Source of the DNA: UBA8079 sp049601915
GTDB lineage: Bacteria > Pseudomonadota > Alphaproteobacteria > UBA6615
Assembly (NCBI GenBank): GCA_049601915.1
Contig: JBMYRB010000006.1
Location: 62,001-126,000, forward strand
Direction of reading: 5' to 3'
Length of the DNA stretch: 64,000 nt
Positions within the stretch are counted from its first letter, which is position 1. Every line of letters begins with the position of its first letter. Under the pieces are notes generated by a model. That model was given only the letters and a program-made list of their open reading frames with translations. It was not told the DNA's origin and made no database searches. The position numbers and the translations under genes are program-made. Below, piece after piece: positions 15,233 to 24,698 of this stretch.

Positions 15233-17359
15233 ATGCCGCTCGATCAAACCCGACCGAACAAGCCTTTGGATGGCGCCGACGCGCCTCGCGAGACCGACGC
15301 CGAGGCCCAGGTGTTTCATTCGGCCTGCCCGCATGATTGCCCGAGCACCTGTGCGCTTGAAGTGGAACGCCTGACGCCGCAGACGATCGGCCGGGTGCGC
15401 GGTGCGAGCGCCAACACTTATACGGCGGGCGTGATCTGCGCCAAGGTCGCACGCTATGCCGAACGGGTGCATCACCCCGATCGCCTCACCAGGCCGCTCC
15501 GCCGGGTTGGCAGGAAAGGCGTTGGCCGGGAGGCCTTCGAGGAGATTTCCTGGGACGAGGCCCTCGATACGGTCGCCGCGGCGCTCACCCGTGCGGCTGA
15601 GAAACACGGACCGGAAACGGTCTGGCCGTTCTTCTATGCGGGGACGATGGGGCTGGTGCAGCGCGACGGAATCGAACGCCTGCGCCACGTAATGGGATAT
15701 TCACGCCAGCACTCCACATTCTGCAACGCGCTGTCGGATGCCGGCTGGCAAGCCGGGGTCGGCGCCAAATGGGGGGTGGATGCCCGCGAGATGGCGGAAT
15801 CAGACCTGATTGTCATCTGGGGCTGTAATCCGGTCAGTACCCAGGTGAATGTGATGAGCCATGCGACCCGTGCGCGCAAGAATCGCGGCGCGAAGATCGT
15901 GGTTGTCGACCCGCACCTGACCGAGACAGCGAAACAGGCAGATATTCACCTGATGCCCAACCCGGGTACCGACGGTGCGCTGGCCTGCGCGGTGATGCAT
16001 GTCCTGTTCCGCGACGGGCTGGCGGACCGGAAGTATCTGGAGAAGTACACGGCCGGGGCAGCTGATCTGGAAGCCCACCTGGCGTCGCGCACGCCGGAAT
16101 GGGCGGCCGAGATCACGTCGATTCCGGCGGACGAGATCGAGGCCTTCGCGAAACTCTATGGTTCCAATAAACGCAGCTATCTGCGCCTCGGATTCGGATT
16201 CACCCGGTCGCGCAACGGTGCGGTCCAGATGTTCTCTGCAAGCTGTCTGCCGGCGGTGACGGGTGCCTGGCAATATCCCGGCGGCGGTGCGCTTTATGCC
16301 CATGGCGGCATCTACGAAATTGACCAGGCGCTCATCAAGGGCCTCGATGTCCTCGATCTAAATGTCCGACTGCTCGATCAGTCGCGCATCGGCCCGATCC
16401 TGACGGGTGACCCGCGCGATCTGGGGGACGGCCCGCCGGTGACGGCGCTGTTCATCCAGAACACCAACCCGATGAACGTTGCGCCAGACTCGGGCAAGGT
16501 CCGCGACGGTTTCATGCGGGACGATCTGTTCGTGTGCGTGCATGAGCAGTTCATGACCGAGACGGCGGAGATGGCCGATATCGTTCTGCCGGCGACGACT
16601 TTTCTCGAGCATGACGATTTCTATGTCGCGGGCGGCCACACCCATCTGCAGGTGACGCGTGCCGTGATCGAGCCCCTGGGCGAGGCGCGGTCGAACCACG
16701 ACGTCCTGTGCGGTCTGGCGAAACGGCTGGGTGCTGCCCATCCTGGGTTTGACCTGGATGCCTGGGATCTGATGGACGAAACCCTGCGCCGGTCCGGCTA
16801 TGACGGCGCGCAGGCCATCTGGGAGGGGCACTGGGACGACCGGGCGCTGCCCTTCGATGAGGCGCACTTCATCGACGGGTTTGGCCATGCCGACGGCAAG
16901 TTTCACTTTGCGCCCGACTGGTCGAAGATCGGCGGCAACCATCACGGGATGCCGCGCTTGCCGGACCATGATTCGAATATCGACAACCGGGATGACAACC
17001 ATCCCTTCCGGTTGGTCACCGCGCCGTCGCGAAACTATCTGAACACCAGTTTTACGGAGACCGCGACCAGCCAGGCGCGCGAAGGGCGACCGAAAGCCCA
17101 GATACATCCCGATATCTGCACGGAGCTCGGGCTCGAAGCCGGCGGTCTCGTGCGGATCGGCAACACACAGGGCTCGCTGCTGGTCCATGTGCGCCCCACC
17201 GAAGGTGTGCGACGCGGCACCGTCATCGTGGAGAGCGTTTGGCCGAACCGCGCCTTCGTCGAAGGGATCGGCATCAATTTGCTGGTCAGTGCAGACGCGG
17301 GCCGGCCGAACGGTGGCGCGGTGTTTCATGATACGGCTGTCTGGTTGCGCGCGGTATGA
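15233..17359 (+). CDS. Molybdopterin oxidoreductase with N-terminal 4Fe-4S cluster
   Basis: A 708-residue member of the DMSO reductase superfamily (bis-MGD cofactor). The N-terminal cluster motif is CPHDCPSTC plus the later Cys of VICAKV. The molybdopterin domain follows with WGCNPVSTQVNVM, and the C-terminal dinucleotide-binding beta-barrel starts about residue 600 (RLVTAPSRNYLNTSF). No signal peptide, so it acts in the cytoplasm; substrate unknown. ATG at 15233 is preceded by GGGAG at 9 bases; GTG at 15212 is an alternative. The stop overlaps the mipZ start (ATGA), which puts a redox enzyme and a division regulator in one transcript. Confidence 0.88.
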   Translation: MPLDQTRPNKPLDGADAPRETDAEAQVFHSACPHDCPSTCALEVERLTPQTIGRVRGASANTYTAGVICAKVARYAERVHHPDRLTRPLRRVGRKGVGREAFEEISWDEALDTVAAALTRAAEKHGPETVWPFFYAGTMGLVQRDGIERLRHVMGYSRQHSTFCNALSDAGWQAGVGAKWGVDAREMAESDLIVIWGCNPVSTQVNVMSHATRARKNRGAKIVVVDPHLTETAKQADIHLMPNPGTDGALACAVMHVLFRDGLADRKYLEKYTAGAADLEAHLASRTPEWAAEITSIPADEIEAFAKLYGSNKRSYLRLGFGFTRSRNGAVQMFSASCLPAVTGAWQYPGGGALYAHGGIYEIDQALIKGLDVLDLNVRLLDQSRIGPILTGDPRDLGDGPPVTALFIQNTNPMNVAPDSGKVRDGFMRDDLFVCVHEQFMTETAEMADIVLPATTFLEHDDFYVAGGHTHLQVTRAVIEPLGEARSNHDVLCGLAKRLGAAHPGFDLDAWDLMDETLRRSGYDGAQAIWEGHWDDRALPFDEAHFIDGFGHADGKFHFAPDWSKIGGNHHGMPRLPDHDSNIDNRDDNHPFRLVTAPSRNYLNTSFTETATSQAREGRPKAQIHPDICTELGLEAGGLVRIGNTQGSLLVHVRPTEGVRRGTVIVESVWPNRAFVEGIGINLLVSADAGRPNGGAVFHDTAVWLRAV

Positions 17360-18240
17360 CGACAGAGGAAACAAACGCACCGCTGCGCGCAGGCAATCAG
17401 CCGGGAGTGGATGCGACGGTGATCGCGCTCGGCAATGAAAAGGGCGGGACCGGCAAGTCCACGACGGCGATGCACATCATCGTCGGCCTCCTGCGCGAAG
17501 GCTACACGGTCGGCGCGATTGATCTGGATGCGCGGCAGGGCACACTCGTGCGCTACTTCGACAACCGTCGGATCTACGCTGCGAAAATGGGGTTGCAGCT
17601 CCCCCACCCAACCTACAGGGCGATCGGTCTCAGCGATCTGCCCGACAGCTATGCGGCCAAGAGGAACGATCGCCTGCGGCTTGCCGAAACATTGCGCGAG
17701 TTGAGCGCGACCTGTGATGTGATCGTCCTGGACACACCCGGCAGCGACAACCCGCTTTCGCGCAACGCGCACTCCTATGCCGACATCCTGGTTACCCCGA
17801 TGAATGACAGTTTCGTCGATCTGGATCTTCTGGGTCGGATCGATCACGAGACGAACGAGGTTGTTCAGCTGAATTCCTATTCGGAGATGGTCTGGGAACA
17901 AAAGAAGTTGCGTGCCCAGCGCGATGGCGGCTCGATCGACTGGATTGTGATGCGCAACCGGCTGGCCTCGCTGGACACGAAGAACAAGCGCAACATGGAT
18001 GCCGCCCTAGAAGGGCTCGCCCGACGGCTCGGCTTTCGGCTTGCACACGGTTGCAGCGAGCGTGTGATTTTCCGCGAATTGTTCCTGAAAGGGCTTACCC
18101 TCCTTGACGTTCGAGAGGAGGGGGCCGATGTCACTTTGACCATGTCCCACATGGCCGCGTTGCAGGAGGTGCGGAACCTTTTGCAAGCGATCGGGGTGCC
18201 CGAGGTGGTTGAAATGCCCGATGTTGCGGCCACGAAATAG
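17356..18240 (+). CDS. mipZ: Division-site positioning ATPase MipZ
   Basis: A 294-residue ParA-like P-loop ATPase. The deviant Walker A motif EKGGTGKST lies at about 28-36, the switch region DLDARQGTLVRYF follows, and Walker B appears as VIVLDTPGS. The MipZ-specific text DWIVMRNRLASLDTKNKRNM and the C-terminal ERVIFRELFLKGLTLLD distinguish it from ParA and MinD. In Caulobacter MipZ binds ParB near the origin and keeps FtsZ from assembling at the poles; the same role is expected here. It is translationally coupled to the upstream oxidoreductase gene and followed after 14 bases by the VWA protein. Confidence 0.92.
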   Translation: MTTEETNAPLRAGNQPGVDATVIALGNEKGGTGKSTTAMHIIVGLLREGYTVGAIDLDARQGTLVRYFDNRRIYAAKMGLQLPHPTYRAIGLSDLPDSYAAKRNDRLRLAETLRELSATCDVIVLDTPGSDNPLSRNAHSYADILVTPMNDSFVDLDLLGRIDHETNEVVQLNSYSEMVWEQKKLRAQRDGGSIDWIVMRNRLASLDTKNKRNMDAALEGLARRLGFRLAHGCSERVIFRELFLKGLTLLDVREEGADVTLTMSHMAALQEVRNLLQAIGVPEVVEMPDVAATK

Positions 18241-18254
18241 GAGTTGATGGCGTT

Positions 18255-18980
18255 GTGAATGGTTCTGAACGCGATCCGAAACTTCCCGCCGACCCGTCGT
18301 CGCGTGCGGACATCGATGCATTTTTGCAGGAGGTCGCAGCCACGCCGCCTACCAAGCCGGCCGGCCGACGTGGCCGTTTGCTGTTTGCGATCGATGCCAC
18401 AGCCAGTCGTGAGCCCACCTGGGATATGGCCTGCCAGATCCAATCCGAGATGTTTGCCTCGACCGTCGATATCGGTGGGCTGGAGGTACAGCTGGCCTTC
18501 TATCGCGGTTTTGGCGAGATGAAGGTGACAAGCTGGCTTGAATCGCCTGAAGACCTGGTGCGCCGCATGATCAAGGTACGCTGTCTCGCCGGGCGAACGC
18601 AGATCCGCAAACTCCTGCGCCATGCGCTGAAGGAAACCAACACGCAAAAGGTCGATGCACTCGTGTTTGTCGGCGACGTGGTGGAGGAAGACATCGACGA
18701 GCTTGGGCATTTCGCCGGCCAGCTCGGATTGGTGGGGACACCGGTTTTTGTCTTCCACGAAGGCGGAGAGCCGGTCTCACGTCGCGCGTTCGAGCAGATC
18801 GCCAAGCTTTCCGGCGGGGCCTATTGCGGGTTCGACGCGGGCAGCGCCCAGCAGCTGCGGGAGTTGCTGGCCGCGGTAGCGGTCTTCTCTGCCGGCGGGC
18901 GACGTGCACTCGAAGACCTCGGCAAACGCAAGGGCGGCCGCGTGCTCCAGATTGCCGACCAGATGCGCGGCGGGGAATAG
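18255..18980 (+). CDS. VWA domain-containing protein
   Basis: A 241-residue soluble protein with one von Willebrand factor A fold from about residue 40. The metal-ion-dependent adhesion site reads D47-A-T49-A-S51 (DxTxS where DxSxS is commonest), with further candidates T in AGRTQIRKLL and D in FVGDVVEED. No signal peptide or membrane helix. Proteins of this type are conserved next to mipZ and a J-domain protein in related bacteria as far as I remember, but I know no function. Start is GTG at 18255; the stop is nine bases before the next gene. Confidence 0.8.
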   Translation: MNGSERDPKLPADPSSRADIDAFLQEVAATPPTKPAGRRGRLLFAIDATASREPTWDMACQIQSEMFASTVDIGGLEVQLAFYRGFGEMKVTSWLESPEDLVRRMIKVRCLAGRTQIRKLLRHALKETNTQKVDALVFVGDVVEEDIDELGHFAGQLGLVGTPVFVFHEGGEPVSRRAFEQIAKLSGGAYCGFDAGSAQQLRELLAAVAVFSAGGRRALEDLGKRKGGRVLQIADQMRGGE

Positions 18981-18989
18981 AATCGATCC

Positions 18990-19730
18990 ATGCTGCCTTT
19001 ACTCGTACTCGTAATCTTTCTTCTGGTCGGCCTGTATTTCGTCGCGCGCTGGTTTATCAGTGCGCAGCCGGCGCAAATTCTGCGTGCGATCCGCTGGACG
19101 GGCGCATTCTTGCTGGCGGCAGGTCTGATCGCGATTGTCCTGTCGGGACGCTGGAACTTCATCTGGGCGTTACTGTTCCCCGCCTTGCCGTTTCTGATGC
19201 GCCTGGGCGCGATCAATGCCATGCGCCGGAATGCGCGCGGACCGCGGGCAGGCCAGTCGAGCAAGGTTGAAACACGGTTTCTGCGCATGACACTCGATCA
19301 TGATACGGGTGAAATGGATGGCGAGGTGCGGGAAGGGCCACTGTCCGGGCGGATGCTCTCGGCACTGAAACTGGGTGAACTTGTCGAGCTCTGGCGGCTA
19401 TGCGCGGTCGAGGACGAGCAGTCGCGAAGCGTGCTTGAGAGCTATATGGACCGGAATCACCCCGACTGGCGCGACGTTACCGGGGGTGAGGCGGCATCGG
19501 GCGCGCGCGATTCGGACACCGGTTCCGGCAGTGGTGCCAGCCCCTGGACCCAGACGGGAATGACCGAGGCCGAGGCCCGTGAAATACTGGGCGTGGGCGA
19601 AAACGCCACGGAATCCGACATCGAGGCGGCCTATCGGAGCGAAATGAAGCGCGTGCACCCGGACCAGGGCGGTTCCGACTGGATGGCAGCGAAGGTCAAT
19701 CAGGCCAAGGATAGGCTGCTCGGGCGGTAA
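18990..19730 (+). CDS. Membrane-anchored J-domain protein
   Basis: A 246-residue protein with two N-terminal hydrophobic segments (about 2-22 and 35-72), a cytoplasmic linker, and a short C-terminal J domain from about residue 192. The J domain has EAREILGVGENATESDIEAAY and the HPD motif in KRVHPDQGGSD, so it should stimulate DnaK ATPase at the membrane. There is no Gly/Phe or zinc region as in DnaJ. It is third in a tight mipZ-VWA-dnaJ-like string and its client is unknown. Confidence 0.86.
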   Translation: MLPLLVLVIFLLVGLYFVARWFISAQPAQILRAIRWTGAFLLAAGLIAIVLSGRWNFIWALLFPALPFLMRLGAINAMRRNARGPRAGQSSKVETRFLRMTLDHDTGEMDGEVREGPLSGRMLSALKLGELVELWRLCAVEDEQSRSVLESYMDRNHPDWRDVTGGEAASGARDSDTGSGSGASPWTQTGMTEAEAREILGVGENATESDIEAAYRSEMKRVHPDQGGSDWMAAKVNQAKDRLLGR

Positions 19731-19818
19731 CCATGTGCGCTTGCGGGTATCCCGGCCCTATGGCAAAAGTCGCCCATGCGCTTGCTGGCGCTCCGTAAAC
19801 AGATTTCCGGCCCTTTTC

Positions 19819-20700
19819 ATGACCAATCGCGTCCGTAAGGCGATATTCCCCGTGGGTGGCATGGGAACCAGGTTCCTACCTGCAACCAAGGCTATGCCCA
19901 AAGAGATGCTGCCGGTCGTCGACCGGCCACTCATTCAATACGCCGTGGACGAAGCGCGGGCGGCGGGTATCGAGCAGTTCATCTTCGTGACCGGCCGGGG
20001 CAAAAGCGCAATCGAGGATCATTTCGATCGCAGCATCGAACTCGAGGCCCTGTTGGGGGCCAAGGGCAAGAATGACGAGCTCGACGACATCCACGGCGCG
20101 CTCCTCGAGCCGGGCAACATCGCATATGTCCGCCAACAGGAACCGCTTGGCCTCGGTCATGCAGTCTGGTGCGCGCGACACCTGGTCGGCGACGAGCCGT
20201 TTGCCGTGCTGCTGGCCGACGATTTGATTCAGGCGGAGACGCCTTGTTTGCGCCAAATGGTCGATGTTTTTGATACCGCGGGTGGCAATGTCATCGCGGC
20301 GATGGAAGTGCCCGACGAACATACCTCGCGCTACGGCATTATCGATTCCGGTGGTGCGGCAGGGCGTATTCGCCCGGTGACGGGGCTGGTCGAGAAACCC
20401 GAAGAAGGTACCGCGCCCTCGAACCTGGCGGTCATCGGCCGTTACATCCTGACACCGGATGTGTTCACCGAATTGGAACGTCGCGAGACGGGTGCGGGCG
20501 GTGAGATCCAGCTCACCGACGCGATGGCCAAGTTGATTGGCCGTCAGCCATTCCATGGCCTCGCCTTCGATGGGCGACGGTTCGATTGTGGTGACAAGCT
20601 CGGTTTTCTCGAAGCGAATGTGGCATTCGCACTCGCGCGCGATGATCTGGGCCCGGGCACACTCGAGATGCTGGCCCGCATGGGAGAGTTGTCCAAATGA
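19819..20700 (+). CDS. galU: UTP-glucose-1-phosphate uridylyltransferase
   Basis: A 293-residue nucleotidyltransferase that makes UDP-glucose. It has the N-terminal nucleotide loop VGGMGTRFLPATKAMPKEML, the acceptor region VDRPLIQYAVDEA, and the late GLVEKP and FDCGDKLGFLEA motifs of GalU. The frame is open back to 19735, but the start at 19819 gives the normal N-terminus. The stop overlaps the ugd start by four bases (ATGA), so UDP-glucose passes directly to the next enzyme in the operon. Confidence 0.93.
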   Translation: MTNRVRKAIFPVGGMGTRFLPATKAMPKEMLPVVDRPLIQYAVDEARAAGIEQFIFVTGRGKSAIEDHFDRSIELEALLGAKGKNDELDDIHGALLEPGNIAYVRQQEPLGLGHAVWCARHLVGDEPFAVLLADDLIQAETPCLRQMVDVFDTAGGNVIAAMEVPDEHTSRYGIIDSGGAAGRIRPVTGLVEKPEEGTAPSNLAVIGRYILTPDVFTELERRETGAGGEIQLTDAMAKLIGRQPFHGLAFDGRRFDCGDKLGFLEANVAFALARDDLGPGTLEMLARMGELSK

Positions 20701-22019
20701 AGATAGCGATGGTGGGGACAGGGTATGTCGGCCTGGTGTCGGGCGCCTGTTTCTCGGAGTTTGGCTGGGATGTGGTCTGTGTCGATCTGGATGCGGACAA
20801 GATCAAGATGCTCGAGACGGGCGAAATGCCGATCTACGAGCCCCGGCTCAATGATCTGGTCGCACGCAATGTGTCGGGAGGGCGGCTGAGCTTTACCACT
20901 GATCTGGCGTCGGCCGTGTCGGGTGCCGACGCGGTGTTTATTGCCGTGGGCACCCCGTCGCGCCGTGGCGATGGTCATGCCGACCTGAGCTATGTCTTCC
21001 AGGCAGCCGAAGATATTGCCCGGAACGCCGATGGTTACACCGTGGTGGTAACAAAATCGACGGTACCGGTCGGCACCGGCCGGGAGGTTTTGAAACGCAT
21101 TCGCGCCGCGGCCCCGGATGCAGATATCGATATTGCGTCGAACCCCGAGTTCCTGCGCGAGGGTTCCGCGATCGAGGATTTCATGCGCCCCGACCGGGTG
21201 GTGATTGGGGCCGATACGGACCGCGCGCGGGAAACCGTGGCGAGCATGTATCGCCCGTTATTCCTCCGCGACACTCCAATCATCCAGACGAGCCTGGAGA
21301 CGGCGGAACTGATCAAGTACGCGGCCAACACCTTCCTGGCGACAAAGATCACCTTCATTAATGAATTCGCTGATTTGTGTGAGAAAGTCGGCGCGGATGT
21401 TCAGGAACTGGCCAAGGGAATCGGCCTCGATGGCCGGATCGGCGGGAAGTTTCTACATGCTGGGCCGGGCTATGGCGGCTCGTGCTTCCCAAAGGATACA
21501 GAGGCGCTGGTGCGCTCCGCCCGGGATGCCGAGGCCCCCATCACCATTGTCGAGCAGGTCGTGGCCGTGAACGGCGAGCGCAAGGAGGCGATGGCGCGTA
21601 AGATCATTGCCGCGTGCGGCGGCGATGTTCAGGGCAAAACCCTTGCCGTCCTCGGGCTGACCTTCAAACCGAACACCGACGACATGCGCGAATCGCCGAG
21701 CCTGGTCATCGTGCCACGGTTGATCGAGGCAGGGGCGACGGTGCGCGTCTTCGACCCGGTGGGCATGGACGAGGCGCGCAAACTGATGGACGGTCCGGTC
21801 TGGTGCGAAGATGCCTATGACACCATGGATGGTGCGGACGCAGTCGCCATTCTGACCGAATGGAATGAGTTCCGCGGCCTTGATTTGGCACGCATGGAAT
21901 TACTTTTGAAACAGCTTATCATGGTCGACCTTCGGAACATCTATCGTCCCGAAGAGATGGCCGCTGCCGGTTTCCACTATACATCCGTGGGCCGCGCCTC
22001 CGTTACTCCAGCAAGCTAG
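20697..22019 (+). CDS. ugd: UDP-glucose 6-dehydrogenase
   Basis: A 440-residue NAD-dependent enzyme oxidising UDP-glucose to UDP-glucuronate. Rossmann start MKIAMVGTGYVGLVSG (1-16), central helix with ETAELIKYAANTF (201-213) and the active-site cysteine C263 in GPGYGGSCFPKD. Full length. It is coupled to galU and followed nine bases later by the phosphohexomutase gene, forming a set for uronic-acid exopolysaccharide or LPS precursors. Confidence 0.94.
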   Translation: MKIAMVGTGYVGLVSGACFSEFGWDVVCVDLDADKIKMLETGEMPIYEPRLNDLVARNVSGGRLSFTTDLASAVSGADAVFIAVGTPSRRGDGHADLSYVFQAAEDIARNADGYTVVVTKSTVPVGTGREVLKRIRAAAPDADIDIASNPEFLREGSAIEDFMRPDRVVIGADTDRARETVASMYRPLFLRDTPIIQTSLETAELIKYAANTFLATKITFINEFADLCEKVGADVQELAKGIGLDGRIGGKFLHAGPGYGGSCFPKDTEALVRSARDAEAPITIVEQVVAVNGERKEAMARKIIAACGGDVQGKTLAVLGLTFKPNTDDMRESPSLVIVPRLIEAGATVRVFDPVGMDEARKLMDGPVWCEDAYDTMDGADAVAILTEWNEFRGLDLARMELLLKQLIMVDLRNIYRPEEMAAAGFHYTSVGRASVTPAS

Positions 22020-22028
22020 AGGTTCCGC

Positions 22029-23414
22029 ATGGCGGAGACTCATTCGTTCGATCCCACGATTCTGCGTGAGTATGATATTCGCGGCGTAGTTGGCGACACC
22101 CTGACGGCAAAAGACGCCTATGCGGTCGGCCGTAGTTTCGGCACCTGCGTGGTCGAAAAGGGGGGTGATCAGGTCGCACTGGGTTTCGATGGGCGCCTGA
22201 CGTCACCGGAGCTGGCAGAAGCGGTTCTCGATGGCCTCATGGCATGTGGGCTCGCGGTGAAGCGGATCAACATGGGGCCGACCCCGATGCTGTCCTTTGC
22301 GATCCGCCACCTCGAAACAGGTTCGGGCCTGATGGTGACGGGAAGCCACAACCCGGCAGCCTATAACGGGTTCAAGATGACGCTGGCCGGCAAGCCGTTC
22401 TTCGGCGACGACATCCAGCGGCTTGGTTCGATTGCCGGCACCGCTGCGTATGCTGAGGGTAGTGGCAGCGTCGAGGATATCGATGTCCGCGAAGACTATG
22501 TTGCGGTTCTGGCGCAAGAACATCAGCCCATGCGCAAGGCGCGGATCGCGTGGGACCCGGGCAACGGGGCGGGCGGGGAAGTCTTGAACATGCTCTGCTC
22601 GCGCATGCCCGGCCATCACCATGTGGTCAACGGCATCGTCGACGGCACCTTTCCTGGACATCACCCGGACCCGACCGTGGCGGCAAATCTGGTCGATCTG
22701 CAAAACCATGTTGCCGAACATGATTGCGAACTGGGCATAGCATTCGACGGGGATGCTGACCGTATCGGTGTGATTGACGGGAAGGGACGTATCCTTTGGG
22801 CCGACCAACTCATGATGCTGTTCGCCGAGGATGTTCTCAACGACAGTCCGGGGGCGACGATTATCGCCGATGTGAAATCGAGCCAGGTGCTGTTTGACGA
22901 GATCGCGCAGCACGGCGGCGAGCCGGTGATGTGGAAGACCGGACATTCGCTGATCAAATCGAAGATGGCGGAAACATCTGCGCCGCTGGCCGGGGAAATG
23001 AGCGGGCACATCTTCTTTGCCGACCGATATTTCGGATTTGATGATGGCCTGTATGCCGCCGTCCGCCTCTTGTCGCTGCTGGAACGCAAGGGAGAGACCC
23101 TGGCCGATCTTTTCGACCGGCTGCCCGTTGTCTGTAACACGCCCGAATTGCGCTTTCCCTGTTCTGAGGACCGCAAGTTCGCCGTGATCGGCGAAGTCGA
23201 GGCGCGCCTGTCCGATAACGGGGCGGATGTGTCGGGTATCGACGGCGTTCGTGTCAGCACGCCCGATGGCTGGTGGCTGCTTCGTGCATCGAACACGCAG
23301 GATGTTTTGGTGGCCCGCTGCGAGGCCGGTGACGAATCAGGTCTTTCCCGATTGAAACAAGACTTATCCGAGCAACTCGCAGCGAGCGGTATCGAGGCGC
23401 CCGCAGACCTCTGA
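22029..23414 (+). CDS. Phosphomannomutase/phosphoglucomutase (AlgC type)
   Basis: A 461-residue alpha-D-phosphohexomutase. Domain 1 has the phosphoserine loop TGSHNPAAYNGFK with S106; domain 2 has the Mg2+ loop DGDADR; domain 3 the sugar-binding GEMSGH; domain 4 ends with the phosphate-binding RASNTQ. It interconverts mannose- or glucose-6-phosphate and the 1-phosphates, supplying galU with glucose-1-phosphate. Last gene of the galU-ugd operon. Confidence 0.91.
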   Translation: MAETHSFDPTILREYDIRGVVGDTLTAKDAYAVGRSFGTCVVEKGGDQVALGFDGRLTSPELAEAVLDGLMACGLAVKRINMGPTPMLSFAIRHLETGSGLMVTGSHNPAAYNGFKMTLAGKPFFGDDIQRLGSIAGTAAYAEGSGSVEDIDVREDYVAVLAQEHQPMRKARIAWDPGNGAGGEVLNMLCSRMPGHHHVVNGIVDGTFPGHHPDPTVAANLVDLQNHVAEHDCELGIAFDGDADRIGVIDGKGRILWADQLMMLFAEDVLNDSPGATIIADVKSSQVLFDEIAQHGGEPVMWKTGHSLIKSKMAETSAPLAGEMSGHIFFADRYFGFDDGLYAAVRLLSLLERKGETLADLFDRLPVVCNTPELRFPCSEDRKFAVIGEVEARLSDNGADVSGIDGVRVSTPDGWWLLRASNTQDVLVARCEAGDESGLSRLKQDLSEQLAASGIEAPADL

Positions 23415-23555
23415 TTGCAAGTGTTTCAGGCGTTTCTCGCCCATTCCTATTCTGCTCATCTGTCGAGACCGTGATCGAATTTCGGATCGCGGCCAGCGCG
23501 GTGAGTGCCTACGCTGTTCTGGTTGAATACGCGTTGACCCAGTCAGGCAGAAACC

Positions 23556-24677
23556 ATGACAGCGATGAAACTAGGCTACTTCGCCATGCCGGTGCACCCG
23601 CTGCATCGCGACTACACCCAGGTGCTCCGCGAAGACCGGGAGGCGGTCATTCTGTGCGACGAGTTGGGGTTCAACGACGCGTTCATCGGGGAACATCTGA
23701 CCGACAAGGCGGAGAGCATCACCAACTCGATGATGTTCCACGCGACGCTTATCCACTCGACCAAACAAATCAAACTCGCGACCGGCACGACCAATCTGTC
23801 TCACATGCACCCGGTGCTGATTGCGACCCATGCGGCTATGTTTGATCACCTCGCGGAAGGCAGGTTCATTCTGGGGATCAGCGCGGGGGCGTTGCGCTCC
23901 GATGCGGAAGCGCTCGGGATGATCGACGAGGACCGGAACCAGATATTCGCCGAAGCCATCGATGTTATCCTGAAAATCTGGGAACGCGACCCGCCCTACA
24001 ACATCGATTTGCCGGACAACCGGTTCAAGGTCTCGACGGAGATCTCGCTCTTCGAGGAAGTGGGGGTCGGAATCATGCCGAAACCCCTTCAGCAACCACG
24101 GCCCGAGATCGTCGGGACGGTGGTCGCGCCTTACTCCAAGGGTGTAATCGCCATGGGGGCACGGGATTTCCACCCCCTGTCGGCAAACTTCCTGATCGAT
24201 AAATGGGCCGCAACACACTGGGCCAACTACCAGCAGGGCAAGGAGAGCGCCGGTGAGGTCGCTAACCCGGCGGATTGGCGTGTCGCGCGAACATTGTTTG
24301 TTGCCGATGACGATGAGACCGCGAAGAGCTATGGCAAAGACGATGCGAAAAGCCCGTACCGTTTCTATTACAGCCAGCTCTACAAGAAGCTTAAACGCTC
24401 GGACCGCCATAGAGTCTTCGCGCATGATCGCGACGAACCGGAAGAGGCAATAACGTTCGAACGCATTCTGGACGATCTGGTTATTTGCGGTACCGTCAAT
24501 GACGTTGTCGACCAGATCCTCGCTTTGCGTGAGATCACGGGTGATTTCGGCGAACTGGTCTATGCCGGTACCGATTGGGTGGACGAGAAACTATCCCGGC
24601 GGTCCATGCAGTTGATGGCCGAAGAGGTGATGCCGCGGGTCAACAATGCCATCGCCGGTTCGAAGGCCGCTGAATAA
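23556..24677 (+). CDS. LLM-class flavin-dependent oxidoreductase (luciferase-like)
   Basis: A 373-residue bacterial luciferase-like TIM-barrel flavoenzyme. Typical text: GYFAMPVHPLHRDYTQVL at the N-terminus, FIGEHLTDKA, KLATGTTNLSHMHPVLIATHAAM, and the loop RFILGISAGALRSDAEALG. It probably uses FMNH2 from a separate reductase; the substrate cannot be read. It stands alone, 141 bases after the phosphohexomutase and converging on the dacF-like gene. ATG at 23565 is an equally likely start. Confidence 0.88.
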   Translation: MTAMKLGYFAMPVHPLHRDYTQVLREDREAVILCDELGFNDAFIGEHLTDKAESITNSMMFHATLIHSTKQIKLATGTTNLSHMHPVLIATHAAMFDHLAEGRFILGISAGALRSDAEALGMIDEDRNQIFAEAIDVILKIWERDPPYNIDLPDNRFKVSTEISLFEEVGVGIMPKPLQQPRPEIVGTVVAPYSKGVIAMGARDFHPLSANFLIDKWAATHWANYQQGKESAGEVANPADWRVARTLFVADDDETAKSYGKDDAKSPYRFYYSQLYKKLKRSDRHRVFAHDRDEPEEAITFERILDDLVICGTVNDVVDQILALREITGDFGELVYAGTDWVDEKLSRRSMQLMAEEVMPRVNNAIAGSKAAE

Positions 24678-24698
24678 TCGGCTCTGTAACGAACCGCG

